From JAWKWH01 sp963669415 (lineage in GTDB: Bacteria; Pseudomonadota; Alphaproteobacteria; Rhizobiales; Rhizobiaceae): a stretch of DNA of 64,000 nt. Position numbers and translations under genes: made by a program. The DNA is taken from positions 1,426,001 through 1,490,000 of the forward strand of contig CAXXPS010000003.1 in assembly GCA_963669415.2 (NCBI GenBank). Direction: 5' to 3'. Below are positions 43,815 to 52,289 of the stretch, one piece after another. A model generated the notes under the pieces. That model had not been told where the DNA came from. It saw only the letters and a list, made by a program, of their open reading frames with translations, and did no database searches. How positions within the stretch are numbered: the stretch's first letter is position 1; every line of letters starts with the position of its first letter.

Positions 43815-44507
43815 CTAATGACCGCGCAAAAGAACTTCCTTGGCTTCATTAATTCTGGCCGCCAGGAAAGACGAACCGCCGAGATCGGGGTGAACTCGCT
43901 GCATCAGGCGGCGATGCGCCTTGTTGATTTCCGCCGTAGCAGCACCCGGTTCAAGACCAAGGATCTCGTAGGCCTCTTGCTTAGTCATGGCGCCCGATCC
44001 TGGAGGCTCTCCCAACCCCGCGCCCGCATCCGCATGTGCGTGCTCACGCCAAACGGTAAAGCGGCCGTCAAGGTAAGCTTCCAGTAAGCGGATACTGTCA
44101 GCGTCGCTTTCAAGCTCGGCGTGAAGTTCCAGCAGGTCGACGAGGTCCATCTGGCCGAGCATTTTGCCCTCGTGACGGCCGGCCAACACCATTCCCTCCA
44201 TCGCACCGGAATCGTGGTCAAGCTCCATTTCCAATGCAGCGGTGCGGACAGATGATCGCCTGCCCGGCGACTTTCTTGCCGCACGGCGCCGGTTTTGCGA
44301 GGCCATCCAGCCGGCAGCTGCCGCAATCAGCATGATACCCAGTCCGGAGCGGCCCGCGAACATGGCTCCGGCCCCGGCAATACCAAGAATTGAGGGAACG
44401 ATCATCCTGATCGTAGAAGCCAATGCCCTGGGATCAGCACGAACCAGCATTGTTCCGAATATCCCTGCGGCGAGCAAAACGAGCGCAAGAACCAGAAGAA
44501 AAGTCAT
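43815..44507 (-). CDS. Membrane-anchored J-domain protein
   Basis: The 230-residue protein begins with two hydrophobic segments (about residues 2-22 and 38-68), followed by a basic stretch (NRRRAARKSPGRRSS), a central conserved helical part (ALEMELDHDSGAMEGMVL and LLELHAELESD) and a C-terminal J domain of about 60 residues with the HPD motif (RRLMQRVHPDLGG). The architecture resembles DnaJ-like co-chaperones of alphaproteobacteria related to mitochondrial TIM14/Pam18. It probably recruits DnaK to the membrane. Its start overlaps the upstream VWA gene stop by 4 bp, indicating a functional pair. Confidence 0.88.
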   Translation of the reverse strand: MTFLLVLALVLLAAGIFGTMLVRADPRALASTIRMIVPSILGIAGAGAMFAGRSGLGIMLIAAAAGWMASQNRRRAARKSPGRRSSVRTAALEMELDHDSGAMEGMVLAGRHEGKMLGQMDLVDLLELHAELESDADSIRLLEAYLDGRFTVWREHAHADAGAGLGEPPGSGAMTKQEAYEILGLEPGAATAEINKAHRRLMQRVHPDLGGSSFLAARINEAKEVLLRGH

Positions 44508-45235
44508 CGCTTCTCCCGTCCCCGCATGTGACCGATCAAAAGGCGGTCTTCGTTGGTTCCGCGCGCCTCCAGGGCAGTGAAACCTCCGGACGCATATACC
44601 GCAATCGATGACAACAATTTCGCCAGCGTTGCCGCTGAATTGCTATCGAAACGAAACCAGGCCCCATTGGACAAGCGGGCGATTTCGCGGAACGCCTGTT
44701 CTGCGACAGGATCCCGGCCCTCCTGGAACACAAATACCGGCACATGCCGCAGGCCCAATTGCCCGGCCTTGTCGGCAAGGTCGTCAACGGCTTCCTCCAT
44801 CGCATCGCCAATATAGACCAGCGCGTCCACGGCCTCGCGGCCGGTCTCCTTTAAAGCGTGAGCAAGGACCTTGCTGATCTGGGTGTGGCCGCCGCGACAA
44901 TCGATTTTGGTCATGAGGTTTTTCAACGAACCTGTGTCATTGACAAATTTCGACGACCTGCACTCACCGAATCCGCGAAAATACACCAATTGCACATCGA
45001 GGGAGCCGACCTTGCCTGCAGCATCAAACATTTCGGCCTGAAGACCACACGCCAAGTCCCAGGTTGGCTGACGGCTCATCGTTGCATCGAGCGCCAGAAT
45101 CAACCGGCCTTTCTTGACGGATTTGAGTGCGCCAAGAGCCTGCGCCTTGCGCACAAAAGCGGCCACATCGGAGCTCGACGTGGTCGATGCTTCCTGATCG
45201 GCTGCTGGCACTGGTGTTTTTTGATCACCCATCAC
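44504..45235 (-). CDS. VWA domain protein paired with the J-domain gene
   Basis: The 243-residue, soluble protein has a von Willebrand A-like fold starting KKGRLILALDATMSRQ; the MIDAS is DxTxS (Asp50, Thr52, Ser54) rather than DxSxS, with a later GGHTQISK loop and the DALVYIGDAME strand matching MIDAS-like metal contacts. No signal peptide or membrane segment is visible. The ATGA overlap with the J-domain gene suggests the two products act together, perhaps in assembly or quality control of a membrane complex. Function unknown. Confidence 0.82.
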   Translation of the reverse strand: MMGDQKTPVPAADQEASTTSSSDVAAFVRKAQALGALKSVKKGRLILALDATMSRQPTWDLACGLQAEMFDAAGKVGSLDVQLVYFRGFGECRSSKFVNDTGSLKNLMTKIDCRGGHTQISKVLAHALKETGREAVDALVYIGDAMEEAVDDLADKAGQLGLRHVPVFVFQEGRDPVAEQAFREIARLSNGAWFRFDSNSAATLAKLLSSIAVYASGGFTALEARGTNEDRLLIGHMRGREKR

Positions 45236-45366
45236 AATGGAAACATGTGGCGACTGGGGCCAAGTTGCAAGGACTATGAGGAACTTTCGGTAAATCCGGT
45301 TTCATGCAGATCCGTTCGCCATCCTGCGCGTAACATGAGAAGAATTAATGTCGAAGGGAATCTGAC

Positions 45367-45873
45367 TTGGCTATTGGCGATAATATTGAGGTCAATGACC
45401 GGATGCAAAGCGATTACTCCTACCTGCTCGAAGCACCGGTTGGCGAAGCATTCGACCCACAGTTCAAACCGTACTTTTCACCGAAAAAGATGCTCGAAAT
45501 GGGCGTGTTTGAAGGCAAGTATTGCAATGATTGCCAAGATGAATTTCCCCCGAGCTGGTTTGAAAATGCAAAGATCTCCAGCGTAGCTGATCCATCTTTG
45601 AACCAATTCGGCATCAAGAGCAGGCAACCATTGTCGGTCTGGCGTGAGAAGGGCTGGATCATCGGGCCAGATCCTCGCGGTTGGTTCCAATGGTATTGCC
45701 GTTACTATCTCGGCCGCCGATTACCTGAAGTCGACCGGGTGCAGATCAAGCGTTGGCGGGCTTTCTCGCGCCACGCTGGACAAATCCGGGCAAATTGCGA
45801 CCCCGGAGACATATTTTGCCGGCCGCGCCAGCGCCAAGCCCTGCTGCAATGGTCATATGATCCGTTTATCTAG
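45367..45873 (+). CDS. Conserved hypothetical protein with Cys pairs and aromatic-rich core
   Basis: The 168-residue product starts at TTG 45367, supported by AAGGGA at 8 bp; an ATG at 45403 is the alternative. The core is well conserved in appearance: FSPKKMLEMGVFEGKY, CNDCQDEFPPSWF, SVWREKGWI, DPRGWFQWYCRYYLGRR, QIKRWRAFSRHAGQI and CDPGDIFCRPRQRQALLQW. The CxxC and a later CxxxxxxC could bind a metal. I recognise it as a conserved protein of unknown function in bacteria but can give it no activity. It stands alone, divergent from the VWA gene. Confidence 0.75.
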   Translation: MAIGDNIEVNDRMQSDYSYLLEAPVGEAFDPQFKPYFSPKKMLEMGVFEGKYCNDCQDEFPPSWFENAKISSVADPSLNQFGIKSRQPLSVWREKGWIIGPDPRGWFQWYCRYYLGRRLPEVDRVQIKRWRAFSRHAGQIRANCDPGDIFCRPRQRQALLQWSYDPFI

Positions 45874-45931
45874 CGCGTTTTGCGGCTTCTCTGAACCGCA
45901 ACAACTCCAATATCTGCTTGGAAACATTGAA

Positions 45932-45971
45932 GCATTTTTCGCTTCTTCGACTCCATTTGAGCGAAAAATGC
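45932..45971. terminator. 12-bp perfect inverted repeat between convergent genes
   Basis: GCATTTTTCGCT (45932-45943) and AGCGAAAAATGC (45960-45971) pair perfectly around a 16-nt loop. It lies between the convergent conserved-hypothetical and DUF1489 genes, 12 bp past the latter's stop. With T5/A5 in the stem it could act as a bidirectional transcription end. A second, smaller repeat TTGCGG/CCGCAA (45880-45901) lies beside it. Confidence 0.55.
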
Positions 45972-45982
45972 CCCAGCCCTGA

Positions 45983-46420
45983 CTATAACAGGCCCAGTTC
46001 CGCCAATTCCAATCGCAGTTCGGCTGGAACGGACGCCATGCCCTCCTTGCCGCCGGCCAGATCGGCCGGCGCTTCGGAGCCTTTGAAATATCGCCAGCCC
46101 TGAAAGGCACGTTTTGGCTGCCAGTAGGTCGATATCACCTTCGGCTCCATTACAAGATCACATCGGCTGATTCCGTTTGCATCAGTGAACGGCCTGACCG
46201 CCATCAACCGCTGGCGGCATTGAATATTTCCCTTGATGACCCAATAAAGCGAACCGCCCTGCTCCAGCTCGCTAGCACGTTTGGGGATCATCCGGGTTGT
46301 GTGGATGTATTCCAGAGCCTCACCTGCTTTTTGCTGCTGCTCCTTGCGGCGCTCGACCGATTCAACGAGATGTTCGACACTGTCACAGCCGACGCAGAGT
46401 TTGACTAAATTGAGAACCAT
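45983..46420 (-). CDS. DUF1489 family protein
   Basis: The 145-residue protein matches the alphaproteobacterial DUF1489 family: it starts LNLVKLCVGCDSVEHLVE, continues IHTTRMIPKRASEL, GGSLYWVIKGNIQCRQRL and ends PKRAFQGWRYFKGSEAPADL. The family has no established function; the size and motifs suggest an RNA- or nucleotide-binding fold but this is only an impression. It is downstream of sdaA on the other side of a 68-bp gap and could be independent of it. Confidence 0.85.
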   Translation of the reverse strand: MVLNLVKLCVGCDSVEHLVESVERRKEQQQKAGEALEYIHTTRMIPKRASELEQGGSLYWVIKGNIQCRQRLMAVRPFTDANGISRCDLVMEPKVISTYWQPKRAFQGWRYFKGSEAPADLAGGKEGMASVPAELRLELAELGLL

Positions 46421-46488
46421 GCCCCATGGTTTAGCGCTAGGTGGCCTCAGGTCAATGAATTGACGCTTCCTTCCACAGGGGTGTGAGA

Positions 46489-47889
46489 TCAGCAGGCAAC
46501 AACATTTACCGCCAGACCGCCCTTGCTGGTTTCCTTGTAGCGTTCGCTCATATCCAGCCCTGTCTGGCGCATCGTCTCGATTGCAGCATCAAGCGGTACA
46601 AAATGCTTGCCGTCACCCTTGACGGCAAGAGAGGCCGCTGTGACGGCTTTAACCGCGCCCAGGGCGTTGCGTTCGATGCAAGGCACCTGAACCAATCCGC
46701 CGACCGGATCACAGGTCATTCCCAGGTGGTGTTCGAGTGCGATTTCTGCGGCATTTTCCACTTGTTCCGCATTTCCGCCCATGACTGCAGCAAGGCCTGC
46801 GGCGGCCATGGCAGAAGCCGAGCCCACTTCTCCCTGACAACCCACTTCAGCACCGGAAATCGAAGCATTGTGCTTGATAATCCCCCCAATCGCCGCTGCC
46901 GTCAGCAGAAAGTCACGAATACCTTCCTGATCGGCATCCACATGGAAGTGCAGCCAGTAACGCAATACCGCTGGGACCACGCCGGCGGCGCCGTTGGTCG
47001 GCGCGGTGACGATGCGGCCACCTGATGCATTTTCTTCGTTGACCGCCATGGCGTAGACACTCAACCAATCGTTGGCGAGCAGCGGATTTTGCTTGTTTTG
47101 CTTCCACTCCTCGTTCAACTGATCGTGCAACGCTCGCGCCCGGCGGCGCACATTCAAGCCACCCGGCATCATGCCGTCGTGAGACAGACCACGGTCAATG
47201 CAACCGCGCATGGCATCCCAGATGGCATCAACGCCACTGTCGAGTGTCTCGCGGTCCAGCCGGCTTTCTTCATTTGCGCGTTTCATTTCGGCGATCGATT
47301 TGCCGCTTGATGCCGCCATTTCCAGCATTTGTTTGGCATTCAAGAATGGGTACGGAACGCCGGTCTCGGCGACCGGTTTTGTCTGCGCCTGCAGTTTTTG
47401 CAGCTCTTCCTCGGACACGACAAAGCCGCCGCCAATCGAATAATAGAGCCGCTTCAACAGCAGATGATCGTCCTTGTCGAAGGCGCTGAATGTCATGCCG
47501 TTGGCGTGACCTGGAAGCGGATTTTGGCGATCAAACACCAGATCCTCTGCTGGATCGAACCTGTATTCCGGATGTCCCGGAGGCTGAATTTTCTTACCGG
47601 TAATGACTTTTTCTACGATCTTTGCGGCATCGTCCGGGTTCACAGTATCCGGCGCTTCACCGGCCAAACCCATCATCACAGCGCGGTGCGTGCCATGGCC
47701 GACACCGGTGAAAGCCAATGAGCCGTGAAGGCTGGCGGCAAGCCGCGTTACCTTGGCGTTTGGCGGCTTTGGCCAGTCGCTACCTGCCAGTTCATCCAGA
47801 AACCGGTTCGCAGCCGTCATCGGCCCCATCGTGTGCGAACTCGACGGGCCGATACCAATCTTGAACAGGTCGAAAACAGACAGAAACAT
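46489..47889 (-). CDS. sdaA: L-serine ammonia-lyase
   Basis: The 466-residue single-chain enzyme has the N-terminal domain IGIGPSSSHTMGPMTAAN and the C-terminal catalytic domain with ISGAEVGCQGEVGSASAMAAAG, HHLGMTCDPVGGLVQVPCIERN, providing Cys ligands for the oxygen-sensitive 4Fe-4S cluster. It deaminates L-serine to pyruvate and ammonia. Length equals the E. coli SdaA/SdaB type. Its upstream region carries a strong terminator of the preceding small gene. Confidence 0.97.
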   Translation of the reverse strand: MFLSVFDLFKIGIGPSSSHTMGPMTAANRFLDELAGSDWPKPPNAKVTRLAASLHGSLAFTGVGHGTHRAVMMGLAGEAPDTVNPDDAAKIVEKVITGKKIQPPGHPEYRFDPAEDLVFDRQNPLPGHANGMTFSAFDKDDHLLLKRLYYSIGGGFVVSEEELQKLQAQTKPVAETGVPYPFLNAKQMLEMAASSGKSIAEMKRANEESRLDRETLDSGVDAIWDAMRGCIDRGLSHDGMMPGGLNVRRRARALHDQLNEEWKQNKQNPLLANDWLSVYAMAVNEENASGGRIVTAPTNGAAGVVPAVLRYWLHFHVDADQEGIRDFLLTAAAIGGIIKHNASISGAEVGCQGEVGSASAMAAAGLAAVMGGNAEQVENAAEIALEHHLGMTCDPVGGLVQVPCIERNALGAVKAVTAASLAVKGDGKHFVPLDAAIETMRQTGLDMSERYKETSKGGLAVNVVAC

Positions 47890-48005
47890 GATAATTCATA
47901 CCAGACTTGGATGCGACCAAACTATCAATCTTGAATGGACCGAGCGCGATGGTGCCAAGTCGACATTCGCAGGCCATGTTGCGACACGAGCGAGCTTTGA
48001 AAAAG

Positions 48006-48036
48006 AAAAAAGCGCTGGCAAAAACCAGCGCTTTTT
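48006..48036 (-). terminator. Strong bidirectional terminator
   Basis: AAAAAGCGCTGG (48007-48018) and CCAGCGCTTTTT (48025-48036) form a perfect 12-bp stem with a 6-nt A-rich loop and T/A runs on both flanks. It ends the 42-codon membrane-protein gene, 21 bp after its stop, and insulates sdaA. Confidence 0.85.
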
Positions 48037-48056
48037 CGTTCAAGCTTATCTAAAGC

Positions 48057-48185
48057 CTATTTGGCGGCCAGTACGGCCGTTGATTCCACATCGCCAAACA
48101 ACAGTGCAAATCCGATAATCGCGGCGAAACCAATAACTGCCCAGGCTGTTACGCCCCAGCAGGATTTTTGAACGCTGTCGTCCAT
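48057..48185 (-). CDS. 42-residue single-pass membrane protein
   Basis: A short gene on the minus strand runs from ATG 48185 to TAG at 48057. The product begins MDDSVQKSCWGVTAWAVIG, continues as one hydrophobic helix (about residues 11-31) and ends DVESTAVLAAK. Evidence for reality: a typical small membrane protein layout (polar N-terminus, 20-residue helix, polar tail) and a near-perfect Rho-independent terminator directly downstream. No strong ribosome binding site is seen (TTTTTTG before the ATG). The function is unknown; the size is like accessory subunits of membrane complexes. Confidence 0.6.
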   Translation of the reverse strand: MDDSVQKSCWGVTAWAVIGFAAIIGFALLFGDVESTAVLAAK

Positions 48186-48462
48186 CAAAAAACCCGTTTG
48201 ATTTATCTTACCCCGAGGTCCCAGACTCAATGTCTTCCCTCATGTTGAGGCGCAATCCTTACCGTGCCGTTAAGATTTCCGCAACCATAAAAGCGGCCGG
48301 AATGTGTTCAAAATTCGATGGCTGGGTTGCGCTCTTTGCAAAGCTGGAAGCTCTTGTTTTACAAGGTTTGCAGGCGTTTTTCGAAGCCAAGCACCGGAAA
48401 CTGCGAGCACATTTTCCCCAAGATGTTTCCACAATGGTTAATTGCCGGAACCTCTCAGCGGA
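48186..48462. other. Intergenic region upstream of the small membrane protein
   Basis: About 280 bp lies between the small gene and the Cys/Met enzyme's stop. Two overlapping plus-strand frames are open here and run into the Cys/Met gene, but neither has coding character. It should contain the promoter of the 42-codon gene; no clear boxes were picked out. Confidence 0.4.
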
Positions 48463-49671
48463 TCAAAGAATCCTGTCCAGATCGGCTATCAGATCATCAG
48501 CATCTTCCAACCCAATGGAAAATCGGAATATGCCGTCGCCAGCAAAGGCGCGGTAACTCTCCAATTGTGCTCCATTGAGACGAAATGACGTCTCCATCAG
48601 GCCCTGCGTCGGCATCCAGAAGATCAATGAGCGGTGATGGCCGAGCGAAACGGCGTAGTGGATCACCTGCAAGCTCTCAGCCATGCGACCGGCGATTCGC
48701 TCGCCATCGGTTTCGTTGCCAACCTGAAATGCCATCATGCCGGAGAAATTCTTCATCTGGCTGCTTGCAAGTTCATGTTGCGGATGACTGGTCAGACCCG
48801 GATAAAGCACTTTGGTCACTCTTGGATCAGCCTCAAGCCACCCTGCAACCGCGAGAGCTGTTTCCTCGTGTGCACGCATCCTGAGCGGCAATGTCGCCGC
48901 ACCGCGGGCAATAAGCCAAGCGTTGAAAGGAGACAACACGCTGCCATGGTGAATGGTCGCCTCGTTGGTCATGCGCGTGACGTGTTCGCGGTTAGCGGCC
49001 ACTGCACCACCGATCGCGTCGCCATGCCCACCGATATATTTGGTGATCGAATGCATCACCAGATCGACGCCATGCTCAGCCGGCCGCGTGGCGATCGGGC
49101 TGGCAAAGGTGGAATCACATGAAACCAGCGCACCGTGCGAGTGCGCCAGTTCCGAGACCGTTTTCAGGTCTGTGAGCCTGGTCAGCGGATTGACCGGTGT
49201 TTCAGTGTGAACAAGCCTGGTGTTTGGTTTGAATTTGCCAGCCAACGCTTCAATATCGGTCATATCAACCGTCGAAACCTCGATACCCATGCGTGGCAGC
49301 GTGTCACGAGCCAGTTCTGCAACACCTGCATAGCTGACGTCGGAAACGATCACATGGTCGCCGGCTGACAGGAAGGTAAAGAAGATCGCTGACGCCGCTG
49401 CCATGCCGGAACCAAAGCATGCGCACGCCTCAGTTCCCTCCAACGCCGCTATCTTGCGCTCCAGCATACTGACGGTCGGATTGGCCCAGCGCCCATAGAG
49501 AAACGGACTGTCCTCAGCCAGATCATGGGCCGAGAACCCGGCCGGCTCCTCAACCACGAAGGTCGACGACATCGCTATATTCGGCGCCGACGCTCCGGTC
49601 GCTGGATCAGGCCCCTCCCCGGCGTGAACGGCCGTGGTGCGCAACCCGGTGTATGCATTCGATTTGGCCAT
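48463..49671 (-). CDS. Cys/Met metabolism PLP-dependent enzyme (cystathionine gamma-synthase/lyase family)
   Basis: The 402-residue protein has the family layout: YGRWANPTVSMLERKIAALEG, PLP phosphate-binding FGSGMAAASA, the VHTETPVNPLTR segment, CDSTFASPIATRPAEHGVDLV and the PLP-Schiff-base Lys in HSITKYIGGHGD. It resembles cystathionine gamma-synthase/lyase and methionine gamma-lyase; the Cys/Asp choice in the active-site loop does not settle the reaction. It may act in methionine or cysteine interconversion. The gene is followed by a stop-rich gap and preceded 12 bp upstream by a membrane protein gene on the same strand. Confidence 0.9.
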   Translation of the reverse strand: MAKSNAYTGLRTTAVHAGEGPDPATGASAPNIAMSSTFVVEEPAGFSAHDLAEDSPFLYGRWANPTVSMLERKIAALEGTEACACFGSGMAAASAIFFTFLSAGDHVIVSDVSYAGVAELARDTLPRMGIEVSTVDMTDIEALAGKFKPNTRLVHTETPVNPLTRLTDLKTVSELAHSHGALVSCDSTFASPIATRPAEHGVDLVMHSITKYIGGHGDAIGGAVAANREHVTRMTNEATIHHGSVLSPFNAWLIARGAATLPLRMRAHEETALAVAGWLEADPRVTKVLYPGLTSHPQHELASSQMKNFSGMMAFQVGNETDGERIAGRMAESLQVIHYAVSLGHHRSLIFWMPTQGLMETSFRLNGAQLESYRAFAGDGIFRFSIGLEDADDLIADLDRIL

Positions 49672-49683
49672 AGGATCGATCCT

Positions 49684-50280
49684 CTATTGGTTGCCCGGTT
49701 TTCCCGCCTGTTTGATTCTGGCAATGTTTGCGATGGTTGCGGCAAGTTGTTGGCGTTCCTGCTTGCCCGCCGGAACATGACTGTGGATCGCCTCCAGAGC
49801 GGCCATTCGCTCGGCCTTGTCGAGCTGGACGCCGAAACTGCGTTTCTTGCCATCGACCTCGAACACGATGCCCCCTGGCGAAAACATGCTTCCAGCATCC
49901 TTTCCCGGCGGCGCTTCGGCGCGAATGTTGGTGATCGAGGCAAGCGGCCACACTTTTCGGCGGGTCAAATTCCAGAAACCGATCTCGCGCACCATCGCAC
50001 CACCGGTGACAAACAGTTTTTCCACCCCGAACAACTGCCAGAGCACGACGGAAATCGCGAAAAATCCGCCGATGGTCCAGAAAGTCAGCCAGACAATCAG
50101 GAAAACGCCGGCGAAACCGCCTTCAGTGAAAAGCGCATAAATCGCGAATATCTCGCCAGCCGCCCATCCTGTGAGCCAAAGCATGAGAAACGCTGTAACA
50201 CCGAGATTGCGGCGGGTCGGATTGTAGATACCAAGCCCGTCTGCTGTCTCGCGGATCGTGATGCGGGAAGAATCGGCCAT
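49684..50280 (-). CDS. Membrane protein of unknown function, PH-like C-terminal domain
   Basis: The 198-residue protein has an N-terminal polar strand (RITIRETADGLGIYNPTRRN), two membrane helices (about residues 29-50 and 57-82) and a cytosolic C-terminal part (VEKLFVTGGAMVREIGFWNLTRRKVWPL, then GGIVFEVDGKKRSFGVQLDK) that looks like a bacterial PH-type beta-sandwich. No catalytic motif is visible. It is 12 bp upstream of the Cys/Met gene on the same strand and may share its transcript. Confidence 0.75.
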   Translation of the reverse strand: MADSSRITIRETADGLGIYNPTRRNLGVTAFLMLWLTGWAAGEIFAIYALFTEGGFAGVFLIVWLTFWTIGGFFAISVVLWQLFGVEKLFVTGGAMVREIGFWNLTRRKVWPLASITNIRAEAPPGKDAGSMFSPGGIVFEVDGKKRSFGVQLDKAERMAALEAIHSHVPAGKQERQQLAATIANIARIKQAGKPGNQ

Positions 50281-50338
50281 GCGGAACTCCGTTGCGGCCG
50301 CAACTATCTCCGCGATCTACGATTCGCTCAAGCGGGAA

Positions 50339-51820
50339 CTACCACCATTTCTGTGGCGTGAAGCGGCCGGCAGCCTGCTCGATGATGTTGCCAGCGCGGT
50401 AGAGCGTCTCTTCGTCAAACGGGCGGCCAATCAACTGCAACCCGAGCGGCAGACCCTTGGCATCAAGACCTGCAGGCACCGAAATTCCGGGCAGGCCTGC
50501 CATGTTGACGGTGACAGTGAAGATGTCGTTCAGATACATTTTGACCGGATCGGCGGCCATGTCCTGATCGGCAATACCGAAGGCTGCGGACGGTGTGGCC
50601 GGGGTGAGGATGGTGTCGATGCCCGAAGAAAAAGCCTGTTCGAAATCGCGTTTTATCAGTGTGCGGACCTTCTGCGCCCTCAAATAATATGCGTCATAGT
50701 AGCCCGCCGACAGCACATAGGTTCCGATCAATACCCGGCGCTGGACCTCGCGTCCAAATCCTTCTGCCCGGGTGTTCTCGTACATCTCGACGATGTCCTT
50801 GCCGGGCACGCGCAGGCCGTAGCGAACGCCGTCGTAACGGGCGAGGTTGGACGACGCTTCGGCCGGCGCAACAATGTAGTAGGCGGGAAGCGCGTATTTT
50901 GTGTGCGGCAGGGAAATGTCGATGATTTCCGCGCCGGCGTCTCTCATCCATGCAATGCCCTGCTGCCACAGCGCCTCGATCTCGTCGGGCATGCCGTCGA
51001 CCCGGTATTCTTTCGGTACACCAATCTTCATGCCCTTTATCGACTGGCCAATGGCAGCTTCATAATCGGGAACTTCACGATCGACGGACGTGGTGTCTTT
51101 GGCATCGTGTGATGCCATCGATTTCAGCATGATGGCAGAATCGCGCAAATCGCGGGTGATTGGTCCGGCCTGATCGAGCGACGAGGCAAAGGCAACAATG
51201 CCCCAGCGCGAACAGCGTCCATAGGTCGGTTTGATGCCTACGGTTCCGGTAAAGGCGGCAGGCTGACGGATCGAACCACCGGTATCGGTCGCTGTTGCGC
51301 CTGCACAGAGATTTGCCGCCGTGGCGGCAGCCGAGCCGCCGGATGAACCGCCCGGAACGAGGTCCAGATTTGAACCGCTTGCCCGCCACGGGTTTTTCAC
51401 CGGGCCGTAATACGATGTTTCGTTGGACGAACCCATGGCGAACTCATCCATATTGAGTTTGCCGAGCATGACCGCGCCGTCAGCCCACAGATTGGATGTG
51501 ACCGTTGATTCGTAGCGCGGCTTGAATCCGTCGAGAATATGACTGCATGCCTGTGTGTGAACGCCATCCGTGGCAAACAGGTCCTTGATGCCGAGTGGAA
51601 TACCCTCCAACGCCCCGCTGTCTCCATTCGCAATCCGCTCGTCGGACGCGGTGGCCATGTCGCGGGCCCTGTCATGGGTTACTGCCACATAGGCGTTCAT
51701 CGCAGGATTGGCGGAATCGATGGCGGCAAGATAGGCGTCTGTCAGCTCGACCGCAGAAATCTCTCGTGCCGCCAGTTTTTCGCGCGCCTGGGCGATGGTG
51801 AGCTGGGTGAGTTCTGTCAT
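50339..51820 (-). CDS. gatA: Aspartyl/glutamyl-tRNA amidotransferase subunit A
   Basis: The 493-residue amidase-signature enzyme shows the Ser-cisSer-Lys triad: Lys79 (PLGIKDLF), Ser159 (PGGSSGGSAA) and Ser183 (TGGSIRQPA). It makes ammonia from glutamine for transamidation of Glu-tRNA-Gln and Asp-tRNA-Asn by GatCAB. gatC lies upstream, separated by a GNAT gene; gatB is not in the window. The ATG overlaps the GNAT stop (TGATG). Confidence 0.97.
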   Translation of the reverse strand: MTELTQLTIAQAREKLAAREISAVELTDAYLAAIDSANPAMNAYVAVTHDRARDMATASDERIANGDSGALEGIPLGIKDLFATDGVHTQACSHILDGFKPRYESTVTSNLWADGAVMLGKLNMDEFAMGSSNETSYYGPVKNPWRASGSNLDLVPGGSSGGSAAATAANLCAGATATDTGGSIRQPAAFTGTVGIKPTYGRCSRWGIVAFASSLDQAGPITRDLRDSAIMLKSMASHDAKDTTSVDREVPDYEAAIGQSIKGMKIGVPKEYRVDGMPDEIEALWQQGIAWMRDAGAEIIDISLPHTKYALPAYYIVAPAEASSNLARYDGVRYGLRVPGKDIVEMYENTRAEGFGREVQRRVLIGTYVLSAGYYDAYYLRAQKVRTLIKRDFEQAFSSGIDTILTPATPSAAFGIADQDMAADPVKMYLNDIFTVTVNMAGLPGISVPAGLDAKGLPLGLQLIGRPFDEETLYRAGNIIEQAAGRFTPQKWW

Positions 51821-52287
51821 CAGTTCAATTTCTTTTCATAAAATCGGGACCAACCGGAATCGGGATAGTCGAGAAACGCGCCGCACTTAGTGAATCCACC
51901 GCGCTCATAAAGGCGCCAGGCTTCCTCGAAACCGGGCGCTTCGCCCGTCTCAAGTTTCAAGATTTTGAGCTTCTTTTGCCGAGCGAGTGTCTCAATATGC
52001 TGCAGCAGGATCGAGCCAAGTCGCTGACCGCGGACCTTGGGCAGCGTGTACATGCGCTTGACCTCGCCAAATTCGCCAGCGTGCACTTTCAGGGAACCCA
52101 TGCCGACGGCCTCGCCTTCGGCAGATCTGGCAACGAACAGCGTTACCGCCGGTTCGGCCATTTGCTCAACGGTCAACTGGAACTGATACTCTCGTGGCGT
52201 CAGCGGCATCATGTACTCGTTCAATTCGCGTACGAGGTGGCGAATGTCGTCCTGCACCGGCGATTCCACAGCGATGGTCACGCTCAT
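51820..52287 (-). CDS. GNAT family N-acetyltransferase inserted between gatC and gatA
   Basis: The 155-residue product has the GNAT fold: N-terminal DDIRHLVRELNEYMMPL, the VEQMAEPAVTLFVAR strand, and the acetyl-CoA pyrophosphate-binding V-R-G-Q-R-L-G motif in LPKVRGQRLGSILLQHIE, then KILKLETGEAPGFEEAWRLYERGGF. The substrate is unknown. It is linked to gatA by a TGATG overlap and to gatC by a 2-bp gap, so it is part of the gat operon. A similar neighbouring acetyltransferase occurs in some relatives, which suggests it is not an accidental insertion. Confidence 0.9.
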   Translation of the reverse strand: MSVTIAVESPVQDDIRHLVRELNEYMMPLTPREYQFQLTVEQMAEPAVTLFVARSAEGEAVGMGSLKVHAGEFGEVKRMYTLPKVRGQRLGSILLQHIETLARQKKLKILKLETGEAPGFEEAWRLYERGGFTKCGAFLDYPDSGWSRFYEKKLN

Positions 52288-52289
52288 GG

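Noticed and set aside
43680..44087. Plus-strand frame across the DD-carboxypeptidase end and J-domain gene
   Set aside because: It spans a hairpin and lies antisense to the J domain with its HPD motif; no coding signature.
48230..48578. Two overlapping plus-strand ORFs upstream of the Cys/Met enzyme
   Set aside because: They extend antisense into the PLP-enzyme gene and differ in frame without any recognisable protein features.
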